Source of the DNA: an uncultured Bacilli bacterium
GTDB lineage: Bacteria > Bacillota_I > Bacilli_A > RF39 > UBA660
Assembly: GCA_934098455.1 (NCBI GenBank)
Contig: CAKOOU010000037.1
Coordinates: 1-10,017, forward strand
DNA length: 10,017 nucleotides
Reading direction: 5' to 3'
Shown: in pieces, positions 1 through 7,323 of the stretch
How the letters are laid out: each line of letters opens with the position of its first letter
Numbering within the stretch: position 1 is the first letter of the stretch
Notes under the pieces: model-generated
What the model was told of the DNA's origin: nothing
The model's input: only the letters and a program-made list of their open reading frames with translations
Database searches by the model: none
Translations under genes and position numbers: made by a program

Positions 1-30
1 CCCCCCCCCCAACGAATTTTGGGGGTTGGG
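1..30. repeat. C10/G5 homopolymer tract with inverted repeat at window edge
   Basis: The window opens with ten consecutive C, followed shortly by five G (21-25). CCCAAC at 8-13 is the exact reverse complement of GTTGGG at 25-30, leaving an 11-nt loop. This is strikingly GC-rich for a genome that is otherwise mostly A and T. It could be a real hairpin or homopolymer tract, or an artefact of a contig end. The remaining bases to 143 are plain AT-rich sequence in which I see no supported gene. Confidence 0.5.
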
Positions 31-143
31 AGAGAGATATAATTTCTTAATTTTTTCATGAATAGTAAATTTTTGGTATTTCTACCTTAATAAAAATATA
101 ACATTTTTTTGAGGTGTTGTAAATATAAATTTTTAAAAAATAT

Positions 144-164
144 AAAAAAGGAACTAAGCTTTTT
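144..164 (-). terminator. weak candidate terminator after ileS
   Basis: On the minus strand AAAAAG (164-159) pairs with CTTTTT (150-145) around an 8-nt loop that contains the ileS TAG stop. It is followed by more T-rich sequence. The stem is short and almost all A-U, so termination here is plausible from position but weakly supported. Confidence 0.3.
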
Positions 165-3100
165 CTATCTTAATTCCTACATTATGTCCGTTTATATCAA
201 TTATATCTAAATTATCATTAGTTTCTTCAAATACAATTGATAAAGTTTCATCCATAATATATTTTTTAAACATATTAAATGTTTCTTTTATTTCGTCATC
301 ACCATTATAATATAATTTAATTCTATCACTTATTTCTAATCCAGTTGTTTTTCTTAAATTTTGTATTTTACTAACAGCTTCTCTTGCAAGACCTTCTAAT
401 AATAAATCTCTAGTTAATTCTGTATTAAGTATAATAAATTTATTATTTACCATACCTACATTGAATCCTTCTTTTGCTTCTATTCTAACATCAACCATAT
501 CTGGTGTAATATCTAGTCTTCCACCATCAAAATCTATAGTAATTGTTTCTTCTTTTAAAAGTAAATCAATATCTTCCTTATTCAAATCATTTAAAGCAGT
601 TTGATAATCTTTCATTTTAGGACCAAACATAGCACCACATACTTTAAAATTAGGTTTAATTGTAAAATTCATATATTTTGTTAAATCACTTACAAACACA
701 ACTTCTTTTACATTTAATTCTTCTTTTATTAAATTTACTAAATCTCCTAAAATAGACTCATATTTACCATCTATTAAACATTCACTAATAGGTTGTCTAA
801 CTTTAATTTTTGTTTCTTCTCTTACATATCTACCAGTAGAAATTAAATCTCTAACCAAATCCATTTTAACTTCTATTTCTTCATTTATTAAACTTTCATT
901 ATATTTAGGGAAATCACATAAATGAACAGATTCTTCATTAGTTAAATCCTTATAAATTTCTTCTGTAGTATAAGGAATTATTGGAGCACATAATTTACAT
1001 ATTCCAGTTAATATTTCATAGGTTGTTATATATACACTCTTTTTGCTATTATCTAAATCACTTGCCCAGAATCTATTTCTATTACGTCTTATGTACCAAT
1101 TTGATAAATCATCTGAAACAAAATTTGTTATTCTTTTAACAACATCATTTAAGTCATACTTATCATAAGATTCTGTACAATCAAGTATTAGTTTATTAAA
1201 TTTAGAGATTAACCATTTATCTATTTCTTCTCTATCTTCAATTTTTACATTACATTCTTTTATATTTATGTTATCAATATTTGCATACATTTGAAAGAAT
1301 GAGTATGTATTCTTTAATGGATTGAAGAATTTAGAATGTACTTCTTTCAAACCTTCTTCGTCAAATTTTAAAGGTGTCCATGTTGGACTAATGTATGCTA
1401 AATACCATCTAACTGTATCTGCACCATATTTTTCCATTATACTAAATGGCTCAACAGCATTTCCTTTGCTTTTATGCATTTTATGTCCATATTTATCTAA
1501 CAATAATTCATTTACTAATACATTTTTATATGGACTTTTACCTGTAACAAATGTTCCAATCACTAAAAGTGAATAGAACCATCCTCTAGTTTGGTCAATT
1601 CCTTCTGCAATAAAGTCTGCTGGATATTGACTTTCCCATAATTCTTTATTTTCAAATGGATAATGATATTGACTAAATGGCATAGAACCACTATCGAACC
1701 AACAATCTATAACAGATTTATCACGGTTCATAACTTCACCACATTCTGGACATTTAATATGTATATCATCAACATATGGTCTATGTAAATCAATTGTATC
1801 AGGATTTACATTTTCAATCGCTTTCTCGCTTAATTCTTTACGAGAACCAATCATTTCCATATGACCGCAAGAACATTTCCATAAAGGAAGTGGTGTACCC
1901 CAATATCTATTTCTTGATATTGCCCAGTCATTCATATTTTCTAACCAATTACCAAATCTTTTTTCTCCAACATAGGATGGATACCAGTTAACTGTTTTAT
2001 TTTGTTCGATAATTTTGTCTTTAATTTTTGTAACTTCTAAATAATAACTAGGCCTTGAATAATATACAAGAGGAGAATCACATCTCCAACAATGTGGGTA
2101 ATCATGTTTAATCTTTTGTTTTTTAAATAATTTATCATTTGCTTTTAACCATTTAATTACTTCTAAATCAGCCTCAAAGATATTCATACCTTTCCATAAT
2201 CCTTCAGTATATTTAGCATCTTCACCTACTGGATTTACATAAGGTAATTTATATTTTTTACCAACTTTAGCATCATCTTCACCAAATGCAGGAGCAATAT
2301 GAACTATACCAGTACCATCAGTCATAGTAACATATGTATCACAAGTAACAAAGAAACCTTTACCATTTACTTCTATATCACTAGGAATTAATTGTTCATA
2401 TTCTGTATATTCTAATTCACTACCCTTAAATGTTTTAATAACTTTATAATCATCACCTAATACATTATTAGCTAAAGCCTCTGCTAATATAAATTTATAA
2501 CCCATAGATTCTACTAAAATATAATTTTCATTAGGGTTAACACATAATGCAACATTAGATATTAAAGTCCAAGGAGTTGTAGTCCATACAAGAAAATATT
2601 CATCTTTATCTTTTAATTTAAAAGGTACTATAACAGTATTAGCATCTATTTCCTTATAACCTTGAGCAACTTCATGGCTTGCAAGTCCTGTACCACATCT
2701 AGGACACCAAGGCATAATCTTAACACCTTCATAAAATAATCCTTCATCAAAGAATTTTTTTAATATCCACCATTCTGTTTCAATATAATTATTATCATAA
2801 GTAATATATCTATTATCTAAATCAATAAATTGTCCCATTTCTTCTGTTAGTCTTCTAAAAGCATTTTCATTATCCCAAACAGTTTCTTTACATAATTTAT
2901 TAAATTTTTCTATACCATATTTTTCTATATCATTTTTACCAGTAAATCCTAGCTTTTTTTCAACATTAACTTCTACCGGTAATCCATGAGTATCCCATCC
3001 AACTTTTCTAAGTACTTTATGTCCTTTCATAGTTTGATATTTACAAAATGAATCTTTTAAAAATTTTGCAACCATATGATGAAGTCCTGGCATACCATTA

Positions 3101-3252
3101 GCAGTTGCTGGCCCATCATAAAACACCCAATTAGAATTATTTTTTCTATTTTCAATTGTTTTATTTAGTATATCTTCTTTCTTCCAATTATTTAAAATAT
3201 CTGTTTCTACTTCATGTACTTGTCTTTTATCTAGCTCTTTAAATTTTTCCAT
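154..3252 (-). CDS. ileS: isoleucyl-tRNA synthetase, IleRS2-type, altered HIGH motif
   Basis: Cytoplasmic class I synthetase that charges tRNA-Ile with isoleucine using ATP. At 1032 residues it has the usual full length. The catalytic fold comes first, with the HIGH-equivalent motif reading GLHH at 56-59. A CP1 editing domain follows at about 200-400 (TTTPWT at 224-229, GTGIVHIAPAFGEDD at 313-327). Then come the block DWAISRNRYWGTPLP (442-456), a KMSKS-equivalent KMHKS at 591-595, and an anticodon-binding helical domain around 680-830 (NWYIRRNRNRFW at 718-729). CxxC or CxC pairs at 183/186, 388/391, 460/462 and 501/504 look like zinc ligands. WCPRCGTGLASHEVAQGY (182-199) and the overall layout fit the eukaryote-like IleRS2 branch. 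GGAGG lies 6 nt before the ATG. A T-box leader with a matching Ile specifier independently confirms the identity. In-frame TGG codons throughout argue for the standard code. Confidence 0.97.
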   Translation of the reverse strand: MEKFKELDKRQVHEVETDILNNWKKEDILNKTIENRKNNSNWVFYDGPATANGMPGLHHMVAKFLKDSFCKYQTMKGHKVLRKVGWDTHGLPVEVNVEKKLGFTGKNDIEKYGIEKFNKLCKETVWDNENAFRRLTEEMGQFIDLDNRYITYDNNYIETEWWILKKFFDEGLFYEGVKIMPWCPRCGTGLASHEVAQGYKEIDANTVIVPFKLKDKDEYFLVWTTTPWTLISNVALCVNPNENYILVESMGYKFILAEALANNVLGDDYKVIKTFKGSELEYTEYEQLIPSDIEVNGKGFFVTCDTYVTMTDGTGIVHIAPAFGEDDAKVGKKYKLPYVNPVGEDAKYTEGLWKGMNIFEADLEVIKWLKANDKLFKKQKIKHDYPHCWRCDSPLVYYSRPSYYLEVTKIKDKIIEQNKTVNWYPSYVGEKRFGNWLENMNDWAISRNRYWGTPLPLWKCSCGHMEMIGSRKELSEKAIENVNPDTIDLHRPYVDDIHIKCPECGEVMNRDKSVIDCWFDSGSMPFSQYHYPFENKELWESQYPADFIAEGIDQTRGWFYSLLVIGTFVTGKSPYKNVLVNELLLDKYGHKMHKSKGNAVEPFSIMEKYGADTVRWYLAYISPTWTPLKFDEEGLKEVHSKFFNPLKNTYSFFQMYANIDNINIKECNVKIEDREEIDKWLISKFNKLILDCTESYDKYDLNDVVKRITNFVSDDLSNWYIRRNRNRFWASDLDNSKKSVYITTYEILTGICKLCAPIIPYTTEEIYKDLTNEESVHLCDFPKYNESLINEEIEVKMDLVRDLISTGRYVREETKIKVRQPISECLIDGKYESILGDLVNLIKEELNVKEVVFVSDLTKYMNFTIKPNFKVCGAMFGPKMKDYQTALNDLNKEDIDLLLKEETITIDFDGGRLDITPDMVDVRIEAKEGFNVGMVNNKFIILNTELTRDLLLEGLAREAVSKIQNLRKTTGLEISDRIKLYYNGDDEIKETFNMFKKYIMDETLSIVFEETNDNLDIIDINGHNVGIKIEKA

Positions 3253-3265
3253 ATCTTTCCTCCAT

Positions 3266-3326
3266 AAAAAAAATTCATAAATATAAGGACGAAGTTACTC
3301 GTGGTACCACCTTATTTCATGAATTT
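3266..3326 (-). terminator. T-box intrinsic terminator
   Basis: On the minus strand AAATTCATGAAATAAGG (3326-3310) pairs with CCTTATATTTATGAATTT (3288-3271), leaving one small mismatch or bulge. The stem runs into eight T (3273-3266). Its left arm includes the T-box sequence, so it is mutually exclusive with the antiterminator. It stops transcription about 14 nt before the ileS start codon when tRNA-Ile is charged. Confidence 0.88.
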
Positions 3327-3483
3327 GATATCATCTTATTAATCTTAACGCGATTAACGTTCTTTCCTTATCAGAAAAACACATCCAAAGTGATTCATTT
3401 ATAAATACTCTATTCTTTGTTTCCACCAACCACAAATTCTCTATAATATTTCTTTATAAAACGTCTTCTTCATTTGCTTTACA
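3266..3483 (-). promoter_or_regulatory. T-box riboswitch controlling ileS, AUC (Ile) specifier
   Basis: The 5' leader of ileS senses uncharged tRNA-Ile and allows read-through when isoleucine charging falls. Stem I spans about 3461-3380. Its arms include TTTATAAA on both sides, AAATA/TATTT and TTTGT/ACAAA, and it carries AGAGA and GGTTGGTGGAAAC elements resembling the conserved distal part. The specifier loop reads GA-ATC-A, placing the Ile codon AUC at 3394-3392. A smaller hairpin follows (TTAATC/GATTAA). The conserved T-box AGGTGGTACCACG lies at 3312-3300. Its UGGU (3309-3306) can pair with a tRNA 3' end ACCA, so it expects discriminator base A, as tRNA-Ile has. Structures were paired by eye. 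Confidence 0.95.
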
Positions 3484-3489
3484 AAATCA

Positions 3490-3518
3490 ATTATAAAATA
3501 AACTCTATATTTTGTCAA
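3490..3518 (-). promoter_or_regulatory. perfect consensus sigma-A promoter for T-box/ileS
   Basis: TTGACA at 3518-3513 and TATAAT at 3495-3490 on the minus strand are separated by exactly 17 nt, a textbook vegetative promoter with 6/6 matches in both boxes. The expected start near 3483 gives a leader of about 230 nt that begins just before T-box stem I. The -35 box lies inside the last codons of the upstream ATP-grasp gene (stop at 3507-3505), so ileS has its own strong promoter. Confidence 0.85.
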
Positions 3519-4509
3519 TTCTTATTTTCATAGCATCTTCATATATTGGAACTAAACCACATTTTTTGCTAACAAAACTAGGTTTAATTTGATATATACC
3601 AGGATAACAATTTCCTTCAATTAAACTAACACCATTTTTAGTAATAGCAACATCCCAACCTACATATTTAACATCAGGAACTATCTTAGCACATTCACAT
3701 ACCATGTTAATACATTTATCAAAATTAGGAACTTCATATCCAATTAAATTAATATGACTTATAGGATGTACTTTAAAAATATTATCATCTCTATCTATGG
3801 CAGGTACTATAATTTTACCATTTTCTATAAATGTATACATACTTCCAGAAGAAAAATTATCTGTAATTCCACCATTGCCAATTTTCAAAACAACATTTAA
3901 TATATGAGTATCTACACCATTATAATACGTAACAATTCTTAAAGTATTAACACTACTATCATTCAATTTTGCCATATCTTTATGTTGAACTATTTTTTCT
4001 TCAACAATTAATTGTTTATTCTTAACTAATTTATTATAAAGCTTCTTTAATTTATCTTTATCAACTTTAATTAATTCTACACCAACACCACCACAACCAT
4101 CAACAGGTTTAACAATTATTTCACACTTATTCTCACAAAATTTAACAAAGTCATCATAATTATTATTTAAAAACATCCAATCTCTTTTTAAATACTTATC
4201 AAATAATTTATTAAATTCATACTTATTATCAAATAAATAAAACTTATTTTTATCATTAAACATTTTTACAATAGCATTATTCTTAACTCTAGTAAGATAT
4301 GTCTTTCTCTCTTCTTTATCTAAATTATAAAACTCAAACTCTTGATAATCATAATATCCAGTACCATATTTATTAGAACAATTAATCATATCCATTAACA
4401 AATAAAATTTACTTTTATTTGTTTTGTCATGAATATTATTTATAACACTAATCATTTTATCATAATTAATATTTTTTAAACATCTTAATTTATAAACTAT
4501 ATCACTCAT
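3505..4509 (-). CDS. sugar-transfer-associated ATP-grasp family protein
   Basis: A 334-residue protein with the layout of the ATP-grasp family annotated as sugar-transfer associated. Visible elements are the lysine in IIVKP (K134), a glycine-rich loop GCGGVGV (138-144), acidic VEEK (169-172), VNTLRI (187-192) and GNGGITDNFSSGS (211-223). Further on are GWDVAI with D286, and IEGN with E298 and N300 as likely metal ligands, followed by CYPG. ATP-grasp enzymes use ATP to activate a carboxylate and join it to an amine or similar nucleophile. Relatives often sit in polysaccharide clusters, but the substrate is unknown and none is assigned here. There is no signal peptide or membrane segment, so it is probably cytosolic. 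AGGGAG (4521-4516) lies 6 nt before the ATG. It starts 58 nt after the ezrA stop on the same strand, so the two may be co-transcribed. Confidence 0.82.
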   Translation of the reverse strand: MSDIVYKLRCLKNINYDKMISVINNIHDKTNKSKFYLLMDMINCSNKYGTGYYDYQEFEFYNLDKEERKTYLTRVKNNAIVKMFNDKNKFYLFDNKYEFNKLFDKYLKRDWMFLNNNYDDFVKFCENKCEIIVKPVDGCGGVGVELIKVDKDKLKKLYNKLVKNKQLIVEEKIVQHKDMAKLNDSSVNTLRIVTYYNGVDTHILNVVLKIGNGGITDNFSSGSMYTFIENGKIIVPAIDRDDNIFKVHPISHINLIGYEVPNFDKCINMVCECAKIVPDVKYVGWDVAITKNGVSLIEGNCYPGIYQIKPSFVSKKCGLVPIYEDAMKIRIDKI

Positions 4510-4528
4510 ATACTACTCCCTCATTAAT

Positions 4529-4537
4529 ATTTTACCA
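4529..4537 (-). promoter_or_regulatory. weak extended -10 candidate for the ATP-grasp gene
   Basis: In the 58-nt gap after ezrA the minus strand reads TGG-TAAAAT (4537-4529), an extended -10-like box. No good -35 lies at 16-18 nt; TTGATT (4560-4555) is 20 nt away. The expected start would fall almost on the ribosome binding site, so read-through from ezrA is at least as likely. Confidence 0.25.
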
Positions 4538-4567
4538 CATATTTATTAATATATAATCAAAAAAAGA

Positions 4568-6283
4568 TTATTTTTTATATGCTTCTAATAATCTTTTATG
4601 TATACCAGGTTCAATTATATTTATTGCTTTTATAGAATTTTCTAAAGATAATTTAAAATTTCCTTTCATAAATGCAATACTTGCTTTTTCTAATCCATCA
4701 TTAATTTCTTTATTACCATATCTATATCTATTTCCATATACTATAGCATTTTCAGCCATCCAAGCAGTTTTAATAGTTTCATTGCTTGTATTATATAGTT
4801 TTAATACTAAATCTCTTGCTGTATCAACTCTTATATTTAATGTTTTTATATTAATAGGTTTAGCATCTAATTCTTTTATCATTTCTCTAATAGCTAGTGT
4901 TGCTTCTTCTAATTCTATATAATAACACTTAGGAATAACAGGTAATTTATATGAAACAATCTTTTCTTTAGCATTAGATAGTATTGACTTAATTTCTTCT
5001 AATTGTTCTCTAGCTCTTAACTCATCTTCTTTTAAACTACCTAAACTTTTTAAAGTATAATCTAATTTATCTTCTGTTTTAGACAATTTTAAATTTAAAA
5101 GTTCCATTTGTTTAGCAAGTTTGCTAAATGCAAATAATTTATTTCTATAATCTTCTATAATAGCTTCATACTCACTCTTTATACTCTTACCAGATAAGGA
5201 TATCTCATCTATTATCTTAACTTCATCATCAGTCAAATCATAACTATATTTTATATCATCTATTTTTTTATTAATATTAACAATAATATTTAATATTTTT
5301 TTACATCTTATACCAATAGTTCTAGTATATTCTAAAAACATCTTTTTACTAACTTTTTCTCTTTCAAAACTATTATATAAATTATCATAATAATCTAATA
5401 TAGTTTTAAGTTCAAATATAGAATCAACTAAATTTAATACATTTAATCTATCAAATATATCAGCTATTTTCTTTAATGATTCTTCTTTATTATAATCTAT
5501 CTTTAAATAATCTAAGTTATAACCATCTTTTACCATTTTTTCATATATCGAATATGTATCATTCATTTTATTTGGTATTAAAACTTTACCCATAAGTATT
5601 ATACTAGGAGCTTCTTCTATTACTATTCCTAAATTACCTATTGTATCATCTAGTGCTTTAACTATCTTACCAACTTCTGTATAAGCATTATTTTCCATAC
5701 TAACTTCAAAAGCATTAAATAGTTTATCTACATTTTCAAATTGCAACTCAATAGGACTAGAAATTATTTCATAATCTTCTTTATTATTATTGTATTTAAC
5801 AAATATTTCTCTATATGTTGCTTTTAAATTAGTAACTATTTCTCTATTTTTTTCTTCACTTGTAGTTATTTCTTTTATTTCATCTAATAAAAATTTAGAT
5901 TTACTTTTAACAAAATATATATCTAATTCTATCTTCGCTAACTGTTCTTCAATTTTTTTATATTTTCTAGAACGAATTAATTCTTCAACATTAATTAATT
6001 CATCTGTTATTTTAGGAACATCTTTATCTTTAATATTTTTAAATTTATCTTTCCAAACATTATATTTAGATTCTAATTCTTTATTATTTATTAAAGATTC
6101 CACTTTATTTAATTCACTTAATATAGAAGCACTTATAATTAAATTTTTATCTCTTTCTAACATCTTAAGAGCGTTATTAAATTTATTTTTCATATGTTTT
6201 CTAACTATTACAATCATTGCTATTATTAAACTAATTGCAATTACACCATATGTTATACCAAATAAAATATAAGTATCTTTCAT
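4568..6283 (-). CDS. ezrA: septation ring formation regulator EzrA
   Basis: A membrane-anchored, coiled-coil protein of the division machinery. In Bacilli EzrA binds FtsZ, limits extra Z-rings and helps couple division to wall synthesis. The 571 residues match the usual length. One N-terminal membrane segment (about 4-28) is followed by basic RKHMKNK, which places the long C-terminal part in the cytoplasm. An EzrA-like N-terminal stretch follows, with WKDKF at 77-81. The remainder is predicted to be almost all helical (spectrin-like coiled coils). The conserved patch YGNRYR occurs at 516-521, close to the C-terminus, and corresponds to the QNR patch known from B. subtilis EzrA. AGGAAG (6296-6291) sits 7 nt before the ATG. 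It faces a glycosyltransferase gene across a 101-nt divergent region and precedes the ATP-grasp gene by 58 nt. Confidence 0.93.
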   Translation of the reverse strand: MKDTYILFGITYGVIAISLIIAMIVIVRKHMKNKFNNALKMLERDKNLIISASILSELNKVESLINNKELESKYNVWKDKFKNIKDKDVPKITDELINVEELIRSRKYKKIEEQLAKIELDIYFVKSKSKFLLDEIKEITTSEEKNREIVTNLKATYREIFVKYNNNKEDYEIISSPIELQFENVDKLFNAFEVSMENNAYTEVGKIVKALDDTIGNLGIVIEEAPSIILMGKVLIPNKMNDTYSIYEKMVKDGYNLDYLKIDYNKEESLKKIADIFDRLNVLNLVDSIFELKTILDYYDNLYNSFEREKVSKKMFLEYTRTIGIRCKKILNIIVNINKKIDDIKYSYDLTDDEVKIIDEISLSGKSIKSEYEAIIEDYRNKLFAFSKLAKQMELLNLKLSKTEDKLDYTLKSLGSLKEDELRAREQLEEIKSILSNAKEKIVSYKLPVIPKCYYIELEEATLAIREMIKELDAKPINIKTLNIRVDTARDLVLKLYNTSNETIKTAWMAENAIVYGNRYRYGNKEINDGLEKASIAFMKGNFKLSLENSIKAINIIEPGIHKRLLEAYKK

Positions 6284-6317
6284 ATTAGCACTTCCTCTAC
6301 AATAATAATTTTAGCAT

Positions 6318-6323
6318 ATTATA
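6318..6323 (-). promoter_or_regulatory. -10 box of probable ezrA promoter
   Basis: A perfect TATAAT on the minus strand lies 34 nt before the ezrA ATG. The expected start near 6311 would leave a leader of about 28 nt that includes the ribosome binding site. I see no good -35 at 16-18 nt upstream (ATTATT or TTATTT), so this is a position-supported candidate only. Confidence 0.45.
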
Positions 6324-6355
6324 TTAGAAAAAAAAAGATAAATAATTTGTTATTA

Positions 6356-6364
6356 TGTTATAAT
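6356..6364 (+). promoter_or_regulatory. extended -10 promoter of the glycosyltransferase gene
   Basis: TG-T-TATAAT (6356-6364) is a perfect extended -10 element. The -35 region at 17 nt (AGATAA) is poor, which an extended -10 can compensate for. A start about 7 nt downstream would be near 6371, so the mRNA would begin at its Shine-Dalgarno sequence with a leader of about 14 nt. Confidence 0.5.
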
Positions 6365-6370
6365 TTATTT

Positions 6371-6376
6371 AGGAAG
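6371..6376 (+). promoter_or_regulatory. ribosome binding site that sets the GT2 start
   Basis: AGGAAG lies 8 nt before ATG 6385. A GTG at 6376 in the same frame overlaps this site and has no Shine-Dalgarno of its own. The ATG is therefore preferred, giving the expected N-terminus MLLTVIIPAYNEE. Confidence 0.8.
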
Positions 6377-6384
6377 TGATTAAA

Positions 6385-7314
6385 ATGTTATTAACAGTTA
6401 TTATACCTGCATATAATGAAGAAGGAAATATTATAGAATTAAATAAAAGATTAGTTAATACTTTAAAAGATATAGATTATGAATTAATTTATATTAATGA
6501 TGGTTCTACGGATAAAACATTAGAAAAAATAAAAAGTTTAAATGATGAAAGAATAAAATATATATCTTTTAGCAACAACTTCGGTAAAGAAGCTGCAATA
6601 TATGCTGGAATAAAACATTCTAGTGGTAAGTATACTTGTATAATAGATGCTGACTTACAACAAAATCCAAAATATATTATAAGTATGTTAAATTATCTCA
6701 AAAAAAATGAAGAGGTTGACCAAATCGCTATGGTTATGAAAAATAGAGATAAAGAAAATTTATTTAATAGAATATCAAAAAATATATTTTATAAACTAAT
6801 CAATAGATTATCTGATATAAAATTAGTTGATGGTGCAAGTGATTTTAGAATGTTTAATGAAATAGTTAAAAAAGCAATATTATCACTACCAGAAAAAAAT
6901 AGATTTACAAAAGGTATATTTTCATGGATAGGATTTAAAACAGAATATATGTATTATAATGTTGAAAAAAGATATAGTGGTAAAACTAAATTTAGTGCAA
7001 GAGCACAAATAAAATATGCTTTAACAGGAATAACAAATTATTCTATAAAACCACTTCAAGTATCTGCTATATTAGGAACAATAATTTCAAGTTTTTCATT
7101 TATATATTTATTAATAATTATATTTAAAACACTAATTCTTGGAAAAGATACTCCAGGTTATGCATCTTTAATAGTTGTAATGTTATTTATTGGAGGACTA
7201 CAAATGTTATTCATAGGAATAATGGGTAGTTATCTAGGTAAAACTTATTTAGAAACAAAAAACAGACCTATTTATATAGAAAAAGAGACTAAAGGTTTTG
7301 ATGAGATACTTTAG
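6385..7314 (+). CDS. GT2 polyprenyl-phosphate glycosyltransferase, membrane-anchored (GtrB/DPM1-like)
   Basis: A GT-A fold inverting glycosyltransferase of 309 residues. It most likely transfers a sugar from a nucleotide donor onto undecaprenyl phosphate at the inner face of the membrane, for later modification of teichoic acid or other surface polymers. N-terminal VIIPAYNEE (5-13), DGSTD (39-43), the metal-binding DADLQ (88-92) and DGASDFRMF (149-157) are the standard motifs of this subfamily. KGIFSWIGF lies at 176-184. Two C-terminal membrane segments (about 225-250 and 259-284) anchor it, as in the CsbB/YkoT/GtrB group. A GtrA-type flippase gene is often adjacent, but none is visible here. 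It is transcribed alone, divergently from ezrA and convergently with the VirD4-like gene. The exact sugar and acceptor cannot be told from the sequence. Confidence 0.9.
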   Translation: MLLTVIIPAYNEEGNIIELNKRLVNTLKDIDYELIYINDGSTDKTLEKIKSLNDERIKYISFSNNFGKEAAIYAGIKHSSGKYTCIIDADLQQNPKYIISMLNYLKKNEEVDQIAMVMKNRDKENLFNRISKNIFYKLINRLSDIKLVDGASDFRMFNEIVKKAILSLPEKNRFTKGIFSWIGFKTEYMYYNVEKRYSGKTKFSARAQIKYALTGITNYSIKPLQVSAILGTIISSFSFIYLLIIIFKTLILGKDTPGYASLIVVMLFIGGLQMLFIGIMGSYLGKTYLETKNRPIYIEKETKGFDEIL

Positions 7315-7322
7315 TCTCTTTT
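7281..7322. terminator. shared bidirectional terminator between GT2 and virD4-like genes
   Basis: AAAAGAGACTAAAG (7281-7294) and CTTTAGTCTCTTTT (7309-7322) form a perfect 14-bp stem with a 14-nt loop. Each strand ends in T4 within the stem, and AT-rich sequence follows. The left arm and loop are inside the GT2 coding end, and the TAG stop (7312-7314) lies in the right arm. The virD4-like gene stops at 7324, immediately beside it, so one hairpin can terminate both converging transcripts. Confidence 0.85.
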
Positions 7323-7323
7323 A

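Noticed and set aside
3..59. Minus-strand ATG frame running into the C/G tract and off the left edge
   Set aside because: No Shine-Dalgarno lies at a workable distance, and the peptide ends in Gly codons from the homopolymer, so there is no support for a gene.
70..95. GGTA-GAAA-TACC mini-hairpin on the minus strand downstream of ileS
   Set aside because: It has only 4 bp and is followed by A rather than T on that strand, so it is neither a terminator nor a recognisable element.
1322..1991. Two short plus-strand frames (1322-1576 and 1776-1991)
   Set aside because: Both lie wholly inside ileS, which is unmistakable on the other strand, and neither has start signals.
4550..4585. A6/T7 hairpin at the ezrA stop as a terminator
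   Set aside because: The stem is purely A-U with a 5-nt loop. It is too weak to claim, and the next gene follows closely on the same strand.
5790..6272. 160-codon plus-strand open frame rich in Leu/Ile/Phe
   Set aside because: It is exactly antisense to the start of ezrA. Its hydrophobic, Ser-rich composition is what AT-rich Lys/Asn/Glu codons give when read on the other strand, and it has no ribosome binding site.
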